The notes beneath the pieces were generated by a model. It was not told the DNA's origin and searched no databases. It saw only the letters and a list, made by a program, of their open reading frames with translations. 64,000 nucleotides of DNA. Origin: an uncultured Polaribacter sp. (GTDB taxonomy: Bacteria; Bacteroidota; Bacteroidia; Flavobacteriales; Flavobacteriaceae). How positions within the stretch are numbered: the stretch's first letter is position 1; each line of letters starts with the position of its first letter. The stretch covers positions 124,001 through 188,000 of the forward strand of contig NZ_CANNFF010000006.1 in the NCBI RefSeq assembly GCF_947503855.1, read 5' to 3'. A program made the translations under genes and the position numbers. Below are positions 42,991-52,416 of this stretch, one piece after another.

Positions 42991-43563
42991 ATGATTGATA
43001 ATTATTTTGATAACGAAGAATTTATTAAAATTGATTTTACTACAACCCAAATCAAGAAAGGAGAGTATGATCAATGTAGGTTTTTAAATTGTAATTTCGA
43101 GGGCATTCATGCTTCTAACATTCAGTTTGTTGAATGTGAATTTATTGATTGTAATTTTAGTAATACGATCGTAAAAGATACTGCTTTTAAAGATGTTATT
43201 TTTGAAAAATGTAAAATAATTGGTGTAAAATTTAATGAGGTAGATCCATTTTTATTACAATTTCAATTTACAGATTGTCAGTTAAATTTATCTTCCTTTT
43301 ATCAATTAAAAATACCAAATACCCCATTTGTAAAGTGCAATTTAGAAGAAGTGGATTTTGCAGAAACTATTTTAGCAAATGCTTTGTTTGATCAATCTGA
43401 TTTAAAAAACGCTATTTTTGATCGTACAAATTTAGAAAAGGCAGATTTTAGAACAGCATATAATTTTAACATAAATCCAGAAGAAAATAAATTGAAAGGA
43501 GCAAGATTTAGTAGAAACAATATTGATGGACTATTAATTGATTCTGGAGTTTTATTAGAGTAG
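42991..43563 (+). CDS. Pentapeptide-repeat protein (Qnr/McbG-like)
   Basis: The 190-residue protein is built of A(D/N)LXX-type five-residue repeats such as CRFLNCNFEG, CEFIDCNFSNT, AFKDVIFEKCKI, ALFDQSDLKNAIFDRTNLEKADF. These should fold into a right-handed quadrilateral beta-helix of about eight coils. The ending SRNNIDGLLIDSGVLLE and the interruption NEVDPFLLQFQFTDCQ resemble Qnr/McbG, DNA-mimicking proteins that shield gyrase. Many flavobacterial homologues have no known resistance role, so function is open. It is transcribed away from nadC. Confidence 0.88.
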   Translation: MIDNYFDNEEFIKIDFTTTQIKKGEYDQCRFLNCNFEGIHASNIQFVECEFIDCNFSNTIVKDTAFKDVIFEKCKIIGVKFNEVDPFLLQFQFTDCQLNLSSFYQLKIPNTPFVKCNLEEVDFAETILANALFDQSDLKNAIFDRTNLEKADFRTAYNFNINPEENKLKGARFSRNNIDGLLIDSGVLLE

Positions 43564-43683
43564 AATAAAGATGTAGAGAAGTAAAGTAATAAAGTTACAG
43601 AGTTACAAAGTTGTAGAGAAATAAAACAAAATTTTGCTACTTTACAACTATTTTAAAACTGCATCTATCAAATAAAAAGAAAA

Positions 43684-44051
43684 ATGAAAACCTTTAGAGA
43701 TTTATTAGTATGGCAGAAATCAATGAATTTTGTAACTGTAGTTTATCAAATATCTAAAACTTTTCCTAATGAAGAACTCTTTGGGTTAACATCACAAATA
43801 AGAAGTTGTTCTATTTCAATTCCAAGTAATATTTCTGAAGGTTTTGGAAGGGATAGTGTTAAAGACTAACTCCGTTTTTTAATTATTGCTATTTCATTAC
43901 TTTTGAGTTACAAACACAATTAGAAATAGCCTTTAATTTACAATACATTCCAAAAGAAAAATTTGATGAATTGTATGAATTATCAAGAGAGATAGAGAGA
44001 ATGTTATCGAGTTTTATAAGAAGTATAAAATCCAATACTAATAATCTTTGA
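43684..44051 (+). pseudogene. Four-helix-bundle protein (IVP/Avd-like), broken
   Basis: The reading frame starts MKTFRDLLVWQKSMNFVTVVY, a clear four-helix-bundle start, and runs to SEGFGRDSVKD. There a TAA at 43867-43869 replaces the expected Tyr codon. Sequence continuing RFLIIAISL in the same frame is followed by a one-base loss near 43895-43900, after which FELQTQLEIAFNLQYIPKEK and FDELYELSREIERMLSSF resume in another frame to TGA at 44049-44051. Two lesions, a nonsense change and a frameshift, so it is a pseudogene. Flanking inverted repeats mark it as a mobile cassette remnant. Confidence 0.85.
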
Positions 44052-44066
44052 CACTTTTAAACTTTG

Positions 44067-44074
44067 TAACTTTG
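44067..44074 (+). promoter_or_regulatory. Putative yihY promoter inside the right inverted repeat
   Basis: TAACTTTG matches TAnnTTTG and lies within the right end of the cassette, 20 nt before the yihY ATG at 44095, with TTTG at 44047-44050 (16 nt apart). Confidence 0.4.
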
Positions 44075-44094
44075 CAACTTTCCAACTCAAAATA

Positions 44095-45039
44095 ATGACA
44101 AAAGAAGTAGAAAATAAATTAGCGCAAATACCAGTTGTTGGATGGTTGGTAAAACTGGGAAAGAAAATTAAAGTACCTGGTTTAGAAGGGATGTCTTTAT
44201 ACGACGTTTTAGAGATGTATTTTATTGGCATTGTAGAAGGCGCTTTAACAACTAGGGCAGGTGGTATTGCTTATAGTTTTTTTATGGCGATTTTTCCCTT
44301 CTTGTTATTTGTACTTACATTAATTCCGTTTTTACCAATAGATGGCGCTCAAGAAGGTTTACTTTCTATTATTTCTGATGTTTTACCTCCTAAAACTTTT
44401 GATGCAGTAGATTCTGTATTGATAGATATTATCAATAATCAATATGGTGGTTTGTTATCTTTTGGTTTTATAGGTTCTATTTTTTTAATGACTAATGGTG
44501 TAAATGCTATTTTTGGGGGATTCGAATATTCCTATCATATAAAAGAAGTTAGAAATGTGTTTAGAGCATATTTTATAGCCATGTTGGTTTCTTTTGTAAT
44601 TGTCTTTTTTCTATTTCTTTCAGTAGTACTTATCATATTTTTTGAATTTATTTTAAAAGAATTTGTAACCTTTGGTTGGTTAGAAGACAATTTAATTTGG
44701 CTACAATTAAGTAGAGGTTTTATCTTTTTAACCATGATTTTTATAACCGTTTCTTTGTTGTATCATTATGGAGTTAAAGAAGCAAAACATGCTCGGTTTT
44801 TTTCTCCAGGAGCAGTTTTAACTACTATTTTATCGGTGTTAACCTTTTATTTGTTTGGATTTTATGTAAACGAATTTGCAAAATATAATGAGTTGTATGG
44901 TTCTATTGGTACACTTTTAATATTGATGATATTTATATGGTTAAATGCCATTATTTTACTTTTAGGTTTCGAGTTAAATGCTTCTATTTACTCTCTAAGA
45001 AGAAGAAATAAAACCTATACAAGAACTAATAAATTATAA
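44095..45039 (+). CDS. YihY/BrkB-family inner membrane protein
   Basis: The 314-residue protein has six hydrophobic segments after a short basic N-terminal region (GWLVKLGKKIKVPGLEGMS). The family core is FIGIVEGALTTRAGGIAYS, FMAIFPFLLFVLTLIPF, GSIFLMTNGVNAIFGGFEYSY and the C-terminal FYLFGFYVNEFAKYNELYGSIGTLLILMIFIWLNAIILLLG (given in parts: YNELYGSIGTLL). It is the membrane protein once mis-named ribonuclease BN. Transport or envelope roles have been suggested but not proved. It starts 14 nt after the dead four-helix-bundle cassette. Confidence 0.93.
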   Translation: MTKEVENKLAQIPVVGWLVKLGKKIKVPGLEGMSLYDVLEMYFIGIVEGALTTRAGGIAYSFFMAIFPFLLFVLTLIPFLPIDGAQEGLLSIISDVLPPKTFDAVDSVLIDIINNQYGGLLSFGFIGSIFLMTNGVNAIFGGFEYSYHIKEVRNVFRAYFIAMLVSFVIVFFLFLSVVLIIFFEFILKEFVTFGWLEDNLIWLQLSRGFIFLTMIFITVSLLYHYGVKEAKHARFFSPGAVLTTILSVLTFYLFGFYVNEFAKYNELYGSIGTLLILMIFIWLNAIILLLGFELNASIYSLRRRNKTYTRTNKL

Positions 45040-45073
45040 CTTTTTCACGATATTTGCGTGTGAAATAAATAAT

Positions 45074-45134
45074 GTCTGGTTAAGCGCAGTAGAGATTTTA
45101 TTAACTATCATCTTACTGTACTCGATAAGACATC
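45074..45134. repeat. Imperfect inverted repeat related to the dispersed intergenic repeat
   Basis: The left arm GTCTGGTTAAGCGCAGTAGA (45074-45093) matches the complement of the 41896-41918 repeat at 17 of 23 positions. The right arm around 45113-45134 (ACTGTACTCGATAAGAC) resembles the same repeat in direct orientation. Together they form a decayed hairpin between yihY and hisS. Confidence 0.45.
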
Positions 45135-45156
45135 AATAAAAAATTCATAATTAAAT

Positions 45157-46521
45157 ATGAAACCAAGCATCCCAAAAGGAACTAGAGACTTTTCGCCAAC
45201 AGAAGTAGCCAATCGTACTTATATTATGAATACGATTAAAAGTGCATTCGAAACTTTTGGTTTTCAACCGATTGAAACGCCAAGTTTTGAAAACTCTTCT
45301 ACATTGATGGGGAAATATGGAGAAGAAGGAGATAGGTTGATTTTCAAAATTTTAAATTCTGGGGATTTTTTATCAAAAGCAGATGAAAACTATTTATCTG
45401 ATAAAGACAGTCTAAAAGTAACTTCCCAAATATCAGAAAAAGCTTTACGTTACGACTTAACAGTACCTTTTGCAAGATATGTTGTTCAACATCAAAATGA
45501 AATAACCTTTCCTTTTAAACGCTACCAAGTACAACCTGTTTGGAGAGCAGACAGGCCTCAAAAAGGACGTTTTAGAGAGTTTTATCAATGTGATGCAGAT
45601 GTTGTAGGTAGCAAATCTTTATGGCAAGAAGTAGAGTTTATTAAGTTATATGATACTGTTTTTAGTAAGCTTGGTTTGTTGCAAACTACTATTAAAATTA
45701 ACAATAGAAAAATATTGTCTGGTATTGCTGAGGTGATTGGTGCACAAGAGAAATTAATCGACTTTACAGTAGCATTAGACAAGCTAGATAAAATAGGAAA
45801 GGAGAAGGTAGAAGCAGAAATGTTAGCCAAAGGAATTTCTGAAAAAGCCATAGAAAAAGTACAACCATTATTCAATTTTACGGGTTCTAATTTAGAGAAA
45901 TTAGCTTCTTTAGAACAAATGTTACAAACTTCAAAAGAAGGCACAAAAGGGGTAGAGGAGTTACGTTTTGTAATCAACTCTATAGAAGAATTAGGTTTGC
46001 AATCTGCTAATTTACAGGTAGATGTTACTTTAGCAAGAGGTTTAAATTATTATACTGGTGCTATTTTTGAAGTAGAAGCCCCCAAAGGTGTAAAAATGGG
46101 CTCTATTGGAGGTGGAGGTAGATATGATGATTTAACAGGTATTTTCGGTTTAAAAGATGTTTCTGGTGTAGGTGTTTCTTTTGGTTTGGATAGAATCTAT
46201 TTAGTATTAGAAGAATTAGGTTTGTTTAAAACTGTAGACTTGCCAAAACCAAAAGTTTTGTTTGTCAATTTTGGAGAAAATGAAACTTTATATGCTATGA
46301 AAGCAATTGCTAAATTAAGAGCAGAAAATATAAAGTCAGAACTTTTTCCAGACAATGCAAAAATGAAAAAACAAATGAATTATGCCAATAAACGCGAAAT
46401 TCCGTTTGTAGTAATTGTAGGCTCTAGAGAAATAGAAAACCAAGAATTCACTTTGAAAAATATGATTTCTGGAGAGCAAAATAATTACAATTTAGAAGAA
46501 TTGATAAAAGAATTAAAATAG
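45157..46521 (+). CDS. hisS: Histidine-tRNA ligase
   Basis: The 454-residue class II synthetase starts [19 protein letters not shown]. It has motif 2 region [26 protein letters not shown], histidine-binding [16 protein letters not shown], motif 3 [13 protein letters not shown] and [15 protein letters not shown], and a C-terminal anticodon-binding domain (about 360-454). All residues for adenylation are visible. It charges tRNA-His. It is transcribed in the same direction as yihY but separated by a decayed repeat. Confidence 0.97.
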   Translation: MKPSIPKGTRDFSPTEVANRTYIMNTIKSAFETFGFQPIETPSFENSSTLMGKYGEEGDRLIFKILNSGDFLSKADENYLSDKDSLKVTSQISEKALRYDLTVPFARYVVQHQNEITFPFKRYQVQPVWRADRPQKGRFREFYQCDADVVGSKSLWQEVEFIKLYDTVFSKLGLLQTTIKINNRKILSGIAEVIGAQEKLIDFTVALDKLDKIGKEKVEAEMLAKGISEKAIEKVQPLFNFTGSNLEKLASLEQMLQTSKEGTKGVEELRFVINSIEELGLQSANLQVDVTLARGLNYYTGAIFEVEAPKGVKMGSIGGGGRYDDLTGIFGLKDVSGVGVSFGLDRIYLVLEELGLFKTVDLPKPKVLFVNFGENETLYAMKAIAKLRAENIKSELFPDNAKMKKQMNYANKREIPFVVIVGSREIENQEFTLKNMISGEQNNYNLEELIKELK

Positions 46522-46708
46522 TATTAAACTACAATAGCTTAACTTTCTAAACTATACAAATTTATAAGTTACTCTGTTAGAATAAGCTAATCAAAGGTTG
46601 TTTTTTTTAATTTTAAATGAAAATTGATAGAATTATAACGATAACTTATTCAGAAACTAAAATAATACGTTGTAAACACGTAAATTTGCATTATTATAAA
46701 CGATTGAA
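46522..46708. other. Intergenic stretch before folE
   Basis: The 187-bp gap holds the folE promoter motif TAAATTTG at 46681-46688 and no other visible signal. A 34-codon ATG frame from 46617 overlaps the promoter and is judged spurious. Confidence 0.4.
46681..46688 (+). promoter_or_regulatory. Putative folE promoter
   Basis: TAAATTTG matches TAnnTTTG, 20 nt before the ATG at 46709. Confidence 0.5.
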
Positions 46709-47395
46709 ATGTTTGAATTGAACAGCAAAATGAATGACGAAAGAATTGAAGAAATAGGCGATAACCATGTAGCAACGTCTGCAAAAAATCCACTAAGAGC
46801 TAACGCTTTTTCTATTTCTGACGAAGAAAAAATAGATAAAATTCAAGAAAGTGTTAAAGATATTTTATACACTTTAGGTATGGATTTAGAAGACGATAGT
46901 ATACAAGGAACTCCAAAAAGAGTGGCGAAAGCTTTTGTAAATGAGCTTTTTATGGGCTTAAATCCTAAAAACAAACCTTCTGCTTCAACATTTGATAATA
47001 ATTATAATTATGGCGAAATGTTGGTAGAAAAAAACATTGTGGTATATTCTACTTGCGAGCATCATTTATTGCCAATAGTTGGTAGAGCACATGTGGCTTA
47101 TATTTCTAATGGCAAAGTAATTGGCTTGTCTAAAATGAATAGAATTGTCGAGTATTTTGCAAAAAGACCACAAGTACAAGAGCGTTTAACCATGCAAGTT
47201 GTACAAGCAATGCAAGAAGCCTTGGGTACAGAAGATGTAGCTTGTGTAATAGATGCAAAACATTTATGTGTGAATTCTAGAGGTATAAAAGACATAGAAA
47301 GTTCTACAGTAACTTCTGAATTTGGAGGAAAGTTTAAAGAAAAAGAAACTAAAAAAGAGTTTTTACAATATTTACAAATGGATACGCATTTTTAA
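46709..47395 (+). CDS. folE: GTP cyclohydrolase I FolE
   Basis: The 228-residue protein has LEDDSIQGTPKRVAKAFVNE, the zinc-site STCEHHLLPIVGRAHVAYIS, SKMNRIVEYFAKRPQVQERL and ACVIDAKHLCVNSRGIKD with the third zinc Cys. These are the catalytic parts of type IA GTP cyclohydrolase, which makes dihydroneopterin triphosphate for folate or queuosine. The first 30 residues are variable. The start could be seven codons later at Met8 (46730), but the promoter motif favours 46709. It ends at a perfect 14-bp hairpin. Confidence 0.96.
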   Translation: MFELNSKMNDERIEEIGDNHVATSAKNPLRANAFSISDEEKIDKIQESVKDILYTLGMDLEDDSIQGTPKRVAKAFVNELFMGLNPKNKPSASTFDNNYNYGEMLVEKNIVVYSTCEHHLLPIVGRAHVAYISNGKVIGLSKMNRIVEYFAKRPQVQERLTMQVVQAMQEALGTEDVACVIDAKHLCVNSRGIKDIESSTVTSEFGGKFKEKETKKEFLQYLQMDTHF

Positions 47396-47416
47396 AATAC
47401 TGATTATAAATTATTT

Positions 47417-47450
47417 AAAACCCGTTTTGAACTCGTCAAAACGGGTTTTT
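47417..47450. terminator. Rho-independent terminator after folE
   Basis: AAAACCCGTTTTGA (47417-47430) pairs perfectly with TCAAAACGGGTTTT (47436-47449), loop ACTCG, then T residues. Confidence 0.92.
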
Positions 47451-47569
47451 TGCTATTATAGAAATTTAATAGGTTGTATTGTTTTTTAACGAATTATGTA
47501 TAGCTTTTGTATAGGGAGTTTTTATTGTTTGTTGTTTAGATAATTATAGTTTTAAAAAAATAATATAAT

Positions 47570-50500
47570 ATGTATAATACTTATATCAAACCTTTAATAA
47601 CAATATTATTAATTTGTTTATCAACTGCAATTTTCTCACAAACTACTCAAGTAGGTAGTGGTAGCTATACCAATACTTATCCAGGAGCAGATAGTGCTGG
47701 TAGAAATGGTTTTCCATCAGGTGTTCCACAAATCACAGGGAGTGCAGTTGGCAAACCAATTCCTACAAACGATTGGTGGTCTAAATTAATCAAAGAAAAT
47801 CACGCAGATAATTTGTTCAATTATCCAATGACCATGAAAACCACAAATACAGGTTTAATTGTTACCTATATTCCTTGGGGTGTTATTGGCGATTCTGCAC
47901 CAATAGAGGTGGGCTTAACAGGTTTGAATACAGATAAAACAACAGTTTCAGATTATTCAGATTGGACAGTAACTATGAATTGGAAAGATGGTGATAATGA
48001 GTTAAAAGCAACTTCAGGAATTGGAATGCCTTTTGTCTACTACGAAAAAGATGCAGATGATGTTGTTCAAATCAAAGTCAACTCAGGTTCAGCGTCAATC
48101 AACAACGAAATTTTAATCATAGAAAATGCTTCTAGTGGACAAGATTTTGTTTTTTATGCGCCATCAGGAAGCACTTGGTTACAATCAGGAAGTACGTATA
48201 CATCAACTTTAAACGGAAAGACCTATTGGTCTATGGCAATGCTACCACAAAATACAGCCAATGTTGCAAGTGTAGCTCAAGATATGCAAAAATATGCTTA
48301 TGTTTTTCCTGCAAATACAACTACATCTTGGTCTTATAACGAAAGTAGCTCAAAAGTAACTACAACATTTTCAGTATCAACAGATATAAAAGAAGGTACT
48401 GAAGATAAAATGTTATTGGGTTTATTGCCTCATCAATGGTACAATTTAATATCAAGTTCACCAGTACCAAATGCATATACTTACAGTTCTGTTAGAGGGG
48501 AATTAAAAATGCTTGCAGAAAATAGTTTTATTGTTGAAAATACATTTAAAGGTATTTTACCAACTATTCCTTATTTAGCAAATTATAGTAATGGTTTTAG
48601 TCCAGCAGTTCTTGATGCTAAAATATCTCAAATCGAAAATGATGGTTTAGCAACTTGGACAGATTCTTATAATGAAGGCCAAGTGATGAATCGTTTGATA
48701 CAAACTGCTAGAATAGCAAATCAAACTGGAAATATAGAGGCAAGAGATAAAATGATTACTACTGTTAAAGAACGTTTAGAAGATTGGTTAACGTATGAAT
48801 CTGGAGAAACAGCATTTCTATTTTATTACAATGATACTTGGTCTGCATTATTGGGTTATCCTTCTGGCCATGGGCAAGACACTAATCTTAACGATCATCA
48901 TTTTCATTGGGGGTATTTTATACATGCTGCTGCTTTTATGGAACAATATGAACCAGGTTGGGCAACAAAATGGGGACCAATGATTAACACATTAATTAAT
49001 GATGCAGCTTCTGCTGATAGAAATGACGATAAATTCCCTTTTTTAAGAAACTTTAGTCCTTATGCAGGGCATAGTTGGGCAAATGGTTTTGCAACTTTTC
49101 CTCAAGGAAATGACCAGGAATCTACTTCAGAAAGTATGCAATTTGCATCATCATTAATTCACTGGGGAACTATTACCGATAATAAAGAAATTAGAGATTT
49201 AGGAATTTACATTTACACCACAGAACAAACTGCTATTGAAGAATATTGGTTTGATATGTACGAACGTAATTTTAGAGCAGAACAGCAATTTAGTTTGGTA
49301 TCAAGAGTTTGGGGTAATTCTTATGATAATGGTACTTTTTGGACAGCAGACATTGCAGCTTCTTATGGTATCGAAATGTATCCAATTCACGGAGGTTCTT
49401 TTTATTTAGGGCATAATCAACAATATGCACAAAAATTATGGACAGAAATTTCACAAAACACTGGTGTTTTAAGTAAAGAAGATAATGATAATTTATGGCA
49501 CGATACCTATTGGAAATATTTATCAATGGTAAACCCACAAGAAGCCGTAAATTTATACAACGCATACCCAGAGCGTAACCTAAAATTTGGTGTTTCTGAT
49601 GCACAAACGTATCATTGGTTGCATTCTGTAAATGCAATGGGTGTTGTTGATGCTTCAATTACAGCAGATTATCCTATTGCTGGCGTATTTAAACAAAATG
49701 GAGAAACTACATATGTAGCACATAATTATTCTGATAATGAAATTGTAGTTACGTTTTCTGACGGATTTCAATTAACAGTTCCTGCGCATCAAATGAAAAC
49801 TAATAGAGATGTTGATGTTTCTGGAGTTTTAACTTCGGATTTTCCTCAAGCTTTTCCAAACGGAAGTGTTAATTTATCTGTAACAACTACTGGAAATAAC
49901 ATCACAAAAGTAGAATTTTTTGATGGAACAACTTCTATTGGAGAAGATACTTCAGCACCATATCAATTAAAAGCAGAGAATTTAACGCTTGGTGTTCACG
50001 GTTTTTATGCAAAAGTATATGTGGATAGTCAGTTTAATGTAACCAACATTGTAAAAGTACAAGTTGGTGAGCAAGTACCGTATTCAGCTACACCAATTGC
50101 AATACCTGGAACTTTAGAACCTGGTTTTTATGATAAGTTTGAAGGTGGAAATGGACAAAATATTGCTTATGTAGATACTTCAGTAGGTAATAATGGCGGT
50201 TTTAGAACTAGTGAAAATGTAGATGCAATTTTGGTTGATGGTGAAGGAGCAACTGTAGGTTGGTTGGCTTCTGGAGAATGGATGGAATACACAGTTGATG
50301 TTGCAACTGCTGGTAATTATGACTTAAGTTATAAATATGCTTCCGGTAACCAGAGTGGAGGAGGTCCTTTTTATTTTGAAGTTGATGGAACTAAAATTAG
50401 CCAAGATATTGCTGTGCCTTATTCTGGTGATTGGGATGTTTGGAAAACAGAAACTGTTTCTAATATTCAATTCACAAAAGGAAAAAATGTATTGCGATTA

Positions 50501-52324
50501 TTTATAGAAAATGGCGAGTTTAATTTAGGTAAATTAATATTTACTTACAATAGTGCGTTATCATTTACGCCTCCAATAGCTATTGCAGGTGATAACATTT
50601 CTGTAATTTCACCAAGTACATCAACTACTTTAGATGGATCTGCAAGTAATGATCCAGAAGGGCAAACTATATCTTATAATTGGACACAAGTATATGGTCC
50701 TACAATTATAACCTTTGATGACAACAACATAGCATCACCAACTATTTCTAATTTAGTAGATGGTGTCTATAAGTGTAAGTTAACGGTTAGTGACGGTACC
50801 TACCAAGATACAGATGAAGTTTTGGTTATTGTGTCAGCTTCCGGTAATTTAAGACCTTCTATTTTTATTAATTCGCCAAGTAATAATGCTGCTTTTAAAG
50901 AAGGGCAAAACATCACTTTCACTACAATTTCCAATGATTTAGATGGTAGTATTGCTTTAGTAGAATTTTTTAACGGAAATACCAAAATAGGAGAAACAAC
51001 TGCATCACCATTTAATTTTACTTGGTCAGATGCTTCTTTAGGGAATCATCAAATTACAGCTGTTGCTACCGATAATTTGGGGGCAAAAACAACATCATCA
51101 GTAGTTAATATATCTGTAAACGAAGAAAAGAAATGTTCAGAAGTTTCATCAGAAGCTCAACAGGGCGCTTTTTCTCAAGGCTATAAAGTAACTTTTGAAA
51201 CAATTGGAACTTCAGTAGAAATACAATTTGAATTGTTAGATACAGATAAAACAGGTGTAATTGCTTACTTATGGAAACAATCTCCATTTGCAGAAACTCA
51301 AATGAATCAAGAATCAGGTCTTGTTTTTAAAAGTACTGTTGGCGGTGTTTCAGTTGGCGAGACCATAAGTTATGCTTGTAAATTTGCATATGCAGGTGGT
51401 TTGTCTGCAACAAACTATTTTTCTTATCAAGTAGGTAGTAGTTGTACAGGTAGTTCATCAGATACAACTGCACCAGAAAATTTTACAGCAACAGTAGGCA
51501 ATGTAACTGCAACTACTGTAGAATTTGTATTAAATGGTACAGACGATTCTGGCAAAGTGATTTATGAAATTGACTATAATGGTAATTCAGAATCGGTAAA
51601 TGCAAACTCTGGTGAGCAGACTTCTTATACAGTTACAGGTTTATCTGCAGATACAGACTATACTTTTACTATAAAAGCGAAAGATTTATCTGGTAATGTT
51701 GCCACAAATAATCCTATTATATTAAATGCAAAAACCACCGAAAACACCAATACAGATTGTGCTGGTTTTGCAAGCGATGCTATAGAAGGAGCATTTTCTT
51801 TAGGATACAATTATGAGTTTACCACAAATGGTTCTAGTGTAACAATTACTTTTGAACTGTTAGATACTGATAAAACAGGTGTGGTAGCCTATTTATGGAA
51901 ACAATCTCCATTTGCTGAAACACAAATGAGTTTAGTTTCAGGTAAAAAATTCTCACAAACTATTAATGGTTTAACAAACGGAGAGACCATAAGTTATGCT
52001 TGTAAGTTTGCTTTTGCTGGTGGATTAGCAATTACCAAATATTTATCTTATACTGTGGGTGATAATTGTACATTAAGCACAAAAGATAATATTTTATCAA
52101 GTTCTGTTACTTTATACCCAAACCCAGCACAAGATGTTTTATATATATCTTCACCAATTAAAAAGATTACGAATGTTGTGGTTTATTCTTTATTGGGTAA
52201 AAAGCTCTTGAGCTTTGATTCAGGTTCAGAAAAAATAAGGATTGATGACTTGTCAAGTGGATTGTATTTCATTAAAATATATAATGATAAAATAAGTTAT
52301 ACTAGAAAGTTTCTTAAAGAATAA
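47570..52324 (+). CDS. Multidomain GH81 endo-beta-1,3-glucanase with T9SS type A sorting domain
   Basis: The 1584-residue protein has a signal peptide (to about residue 24, TAIFSQ) and a GH81 catalytic domain (about 30-745) with PTNDWWSKLI, NDHHFHWGYFIHAAAF (Asp442 the likely acid) and GNDQESTSES (Glu517 or Glu521 the likely base). Then come an Ig-like domain (about 745-835), a CBM6-like lectin (840-1000, ASGEWMEYTVDV), a PKD-type domain (1000-1090) and a second Ig-like domain (1098-1183). Two copies of an unfamiliar Cys-bounded module (1189-1292 and 1397-1500) flank an FN3 domain. The C-terminus LYPNPAQDVLYI is the type A sorting domain. It should degrade laminarin outside the cell. No SusCD pair is adjacent. 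Confidence 0.93.
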   Translation: MYNTYIKPLITILLICLSTAIFSQTTQVGSGSYTNTYPGADSAGRNGFPSGVPQITGSAVGKPIPTNDWWSKLIKENHADNLFNYPMTMKTTNTGLIVTYIPWGVIGDSAPIEVGLTGLNTDKTTVSDYSDWTVTMNWKDGDNELKATSGIGMPFVYYEKDADDVVQIKVNSGSASINNEILIIENASSGQDFVFYAPSGSTWLQSGSTYTSTLNGKTYWSMAMLPQNTANVASVAQDMQKYAYVFPANTTTSWSYNESSSKVTTTFSVSTDIKEGTEDKMLLGLLPHQWYNLISSSPVPNAYTYSSVRGELKMLAENSFIVENTFKGILPTIPYLANYSNGFSPAVLDAKISQIENDGLATWTDSYNEGQVMNRLIQTARIANQTGNIEARDKMITTVKERLEDWLTYESGETAFLFYYNDTWSALLGYPSGHGQDTNLNDHHFHWGYFIHAAAFMEQYEPGWATKWGPMINTLINDAASADRNDDKFPFLRNFSPYAGHSWANGFATFPQGNDQESTSESMQFASSLIHWGTITDNKEIRDLGIYIYTTEQTAIEEYWFDMYERNFRAEQQFSLVSRVWGNSYDNGTFWTADIAASYGIEMYPIHGGSFYLGHNQQYAQKLWTEISQNTGVLSKEDNDNLWHDTYWKYLSMVNPQEAVNLYNAYPERNLKFGVSDAQTYHWLHSVNAMGVVDASITADYPIAGVFKQNGETTYVAHNYSDNEIVVTFSDGFQLTVPAHQMKTNRDVDVSGVLTSDFPQAFPNGSVNLSVTTTGNNITKVEFFDGTTSIGEDTSAPYQLKAENLTLGVHGFYAKVYVDSQFNVTNIVKVQVGEQVPYSATPIAIPGTLEPGFYDKFEGGNGQNIAYVDTSVGNNGGFRTSENVDAILVDGEGATVGWLASGEWMEYTVDVATAGNYDLSYKYASGNQSGGGPFYFEVDGTKISQDIAVPYSGDWDVWKTETVSNIQFTKGKNVLRLFIENGEFNLGKLIFTYNSALSFTPPIAIAGDNISVISPSTSTTLDGSASNDPEGQTISYNWTQVYGPTIITFDDNNIASPTISNLVDGVYKCKLTVSDGTYQDTDEVLVIVSASGNLRPSIFINSPSNNAAFKEGQNITFTTISNDLDGSIALVEFFNGNTKIGETTASPFNFTWSDASLGNHQITAVATDNLGAKTTSSVVNISVNEEKKCSEVSSEAQQGAFSQGYKVTFETIGTSVEIQFELLDTDKTGVIAYLWKQSPFAETQMNQESGLVFKSTVGGVSVGETISYACKFAYAGGLSATNYFSYQVGSSCTGSSSDTTAPENFTATVGNVTATTVEFVLNGTDDSGKVIYEIDYNGNSESVNANSGEQTSYTVTGLSADTDYTFTIKAKDLSGNVATNNPIILNAKTTENTNTDCAGFASDAIEGAFSLGYNYEFTTNGSSVTITFELLDTDKTGVVAYLWKQSPFAETQMSLVSGKKFSQTINGLTNGETISYACKFAFAGGLAITKYLSYTVGDNCTLSTKDNILSSSVTLYPNPAQDVLYISSPIKKITNVVVYSLLGKKLLSFDSGSEKIRIDDLSSGLYFIKIYNDKISYTRKFLKE
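51134..52069 (+). repeat. Duplicated module in the GH81 protein, 208-residue period
   Basis: Two Cys-to-Cys modules of about 104 residues share FELLDTDKTGV, AYLWKQSPFAETQM and GETISYACKFA. At DNA level identical runs of up to 23 nt lie 624 nt apart (starting at 51269 and 51893), so the duplication is fairly recent or kept uniform by conversion. An FN3 domain separates the copies. Confidence 0.85.
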
Positions 52325-52341
52325 GAAGTTTAACAACTTAT

Positions 52342-52380
52342 AAAAAAATCCGTTTAGATAAATTCTAAACGGATTTTTTT
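52342..52380. terminator. Bidirectional terminator between GH81 and secA
   Basis: A 17-bp perfect stem (52342-52358 with 52364-52380) holding TCCGTTTAGA, loop TAAAT, and A/T tracts on both sides lies between the convergent genes. Confidence 0.93.
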
Positions 52381-52416
52381 GTTCCTGCCTTCAAAGAAAT
52401 GACAAACAAAAGATAT

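Larger units (their letters stand above)
43591..44081 (+). mobile_element. Decayed four-helix-bundle cassette with inverted ends (23S-intervening-sequence type)
   Basis: A 22-nt sequence at 43591-43612 (AAAGTTACAGAGTTACAAAG...) is repeated in inverse orientation at 44060-44081 with 20 of 22 matches. The two ends enclose the broken four-helix-bundle gene at 43684-44051. Proteins of this family (IVP, related to Avd) are encoded in intervening sequences of 23S rRNA flanked by complementary ends, and the same arrangement is seen here between protein genes. The interval is 491 bp. No target duplication was seen. Confidence 0.55.

Noticed and set aside
46617..46721. 34-codon ATG frame upstream of folE
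   Set aside because: It contains the folE promoter motif and overlaps the folE start; composition is that of non-coding AT-rich DNA.
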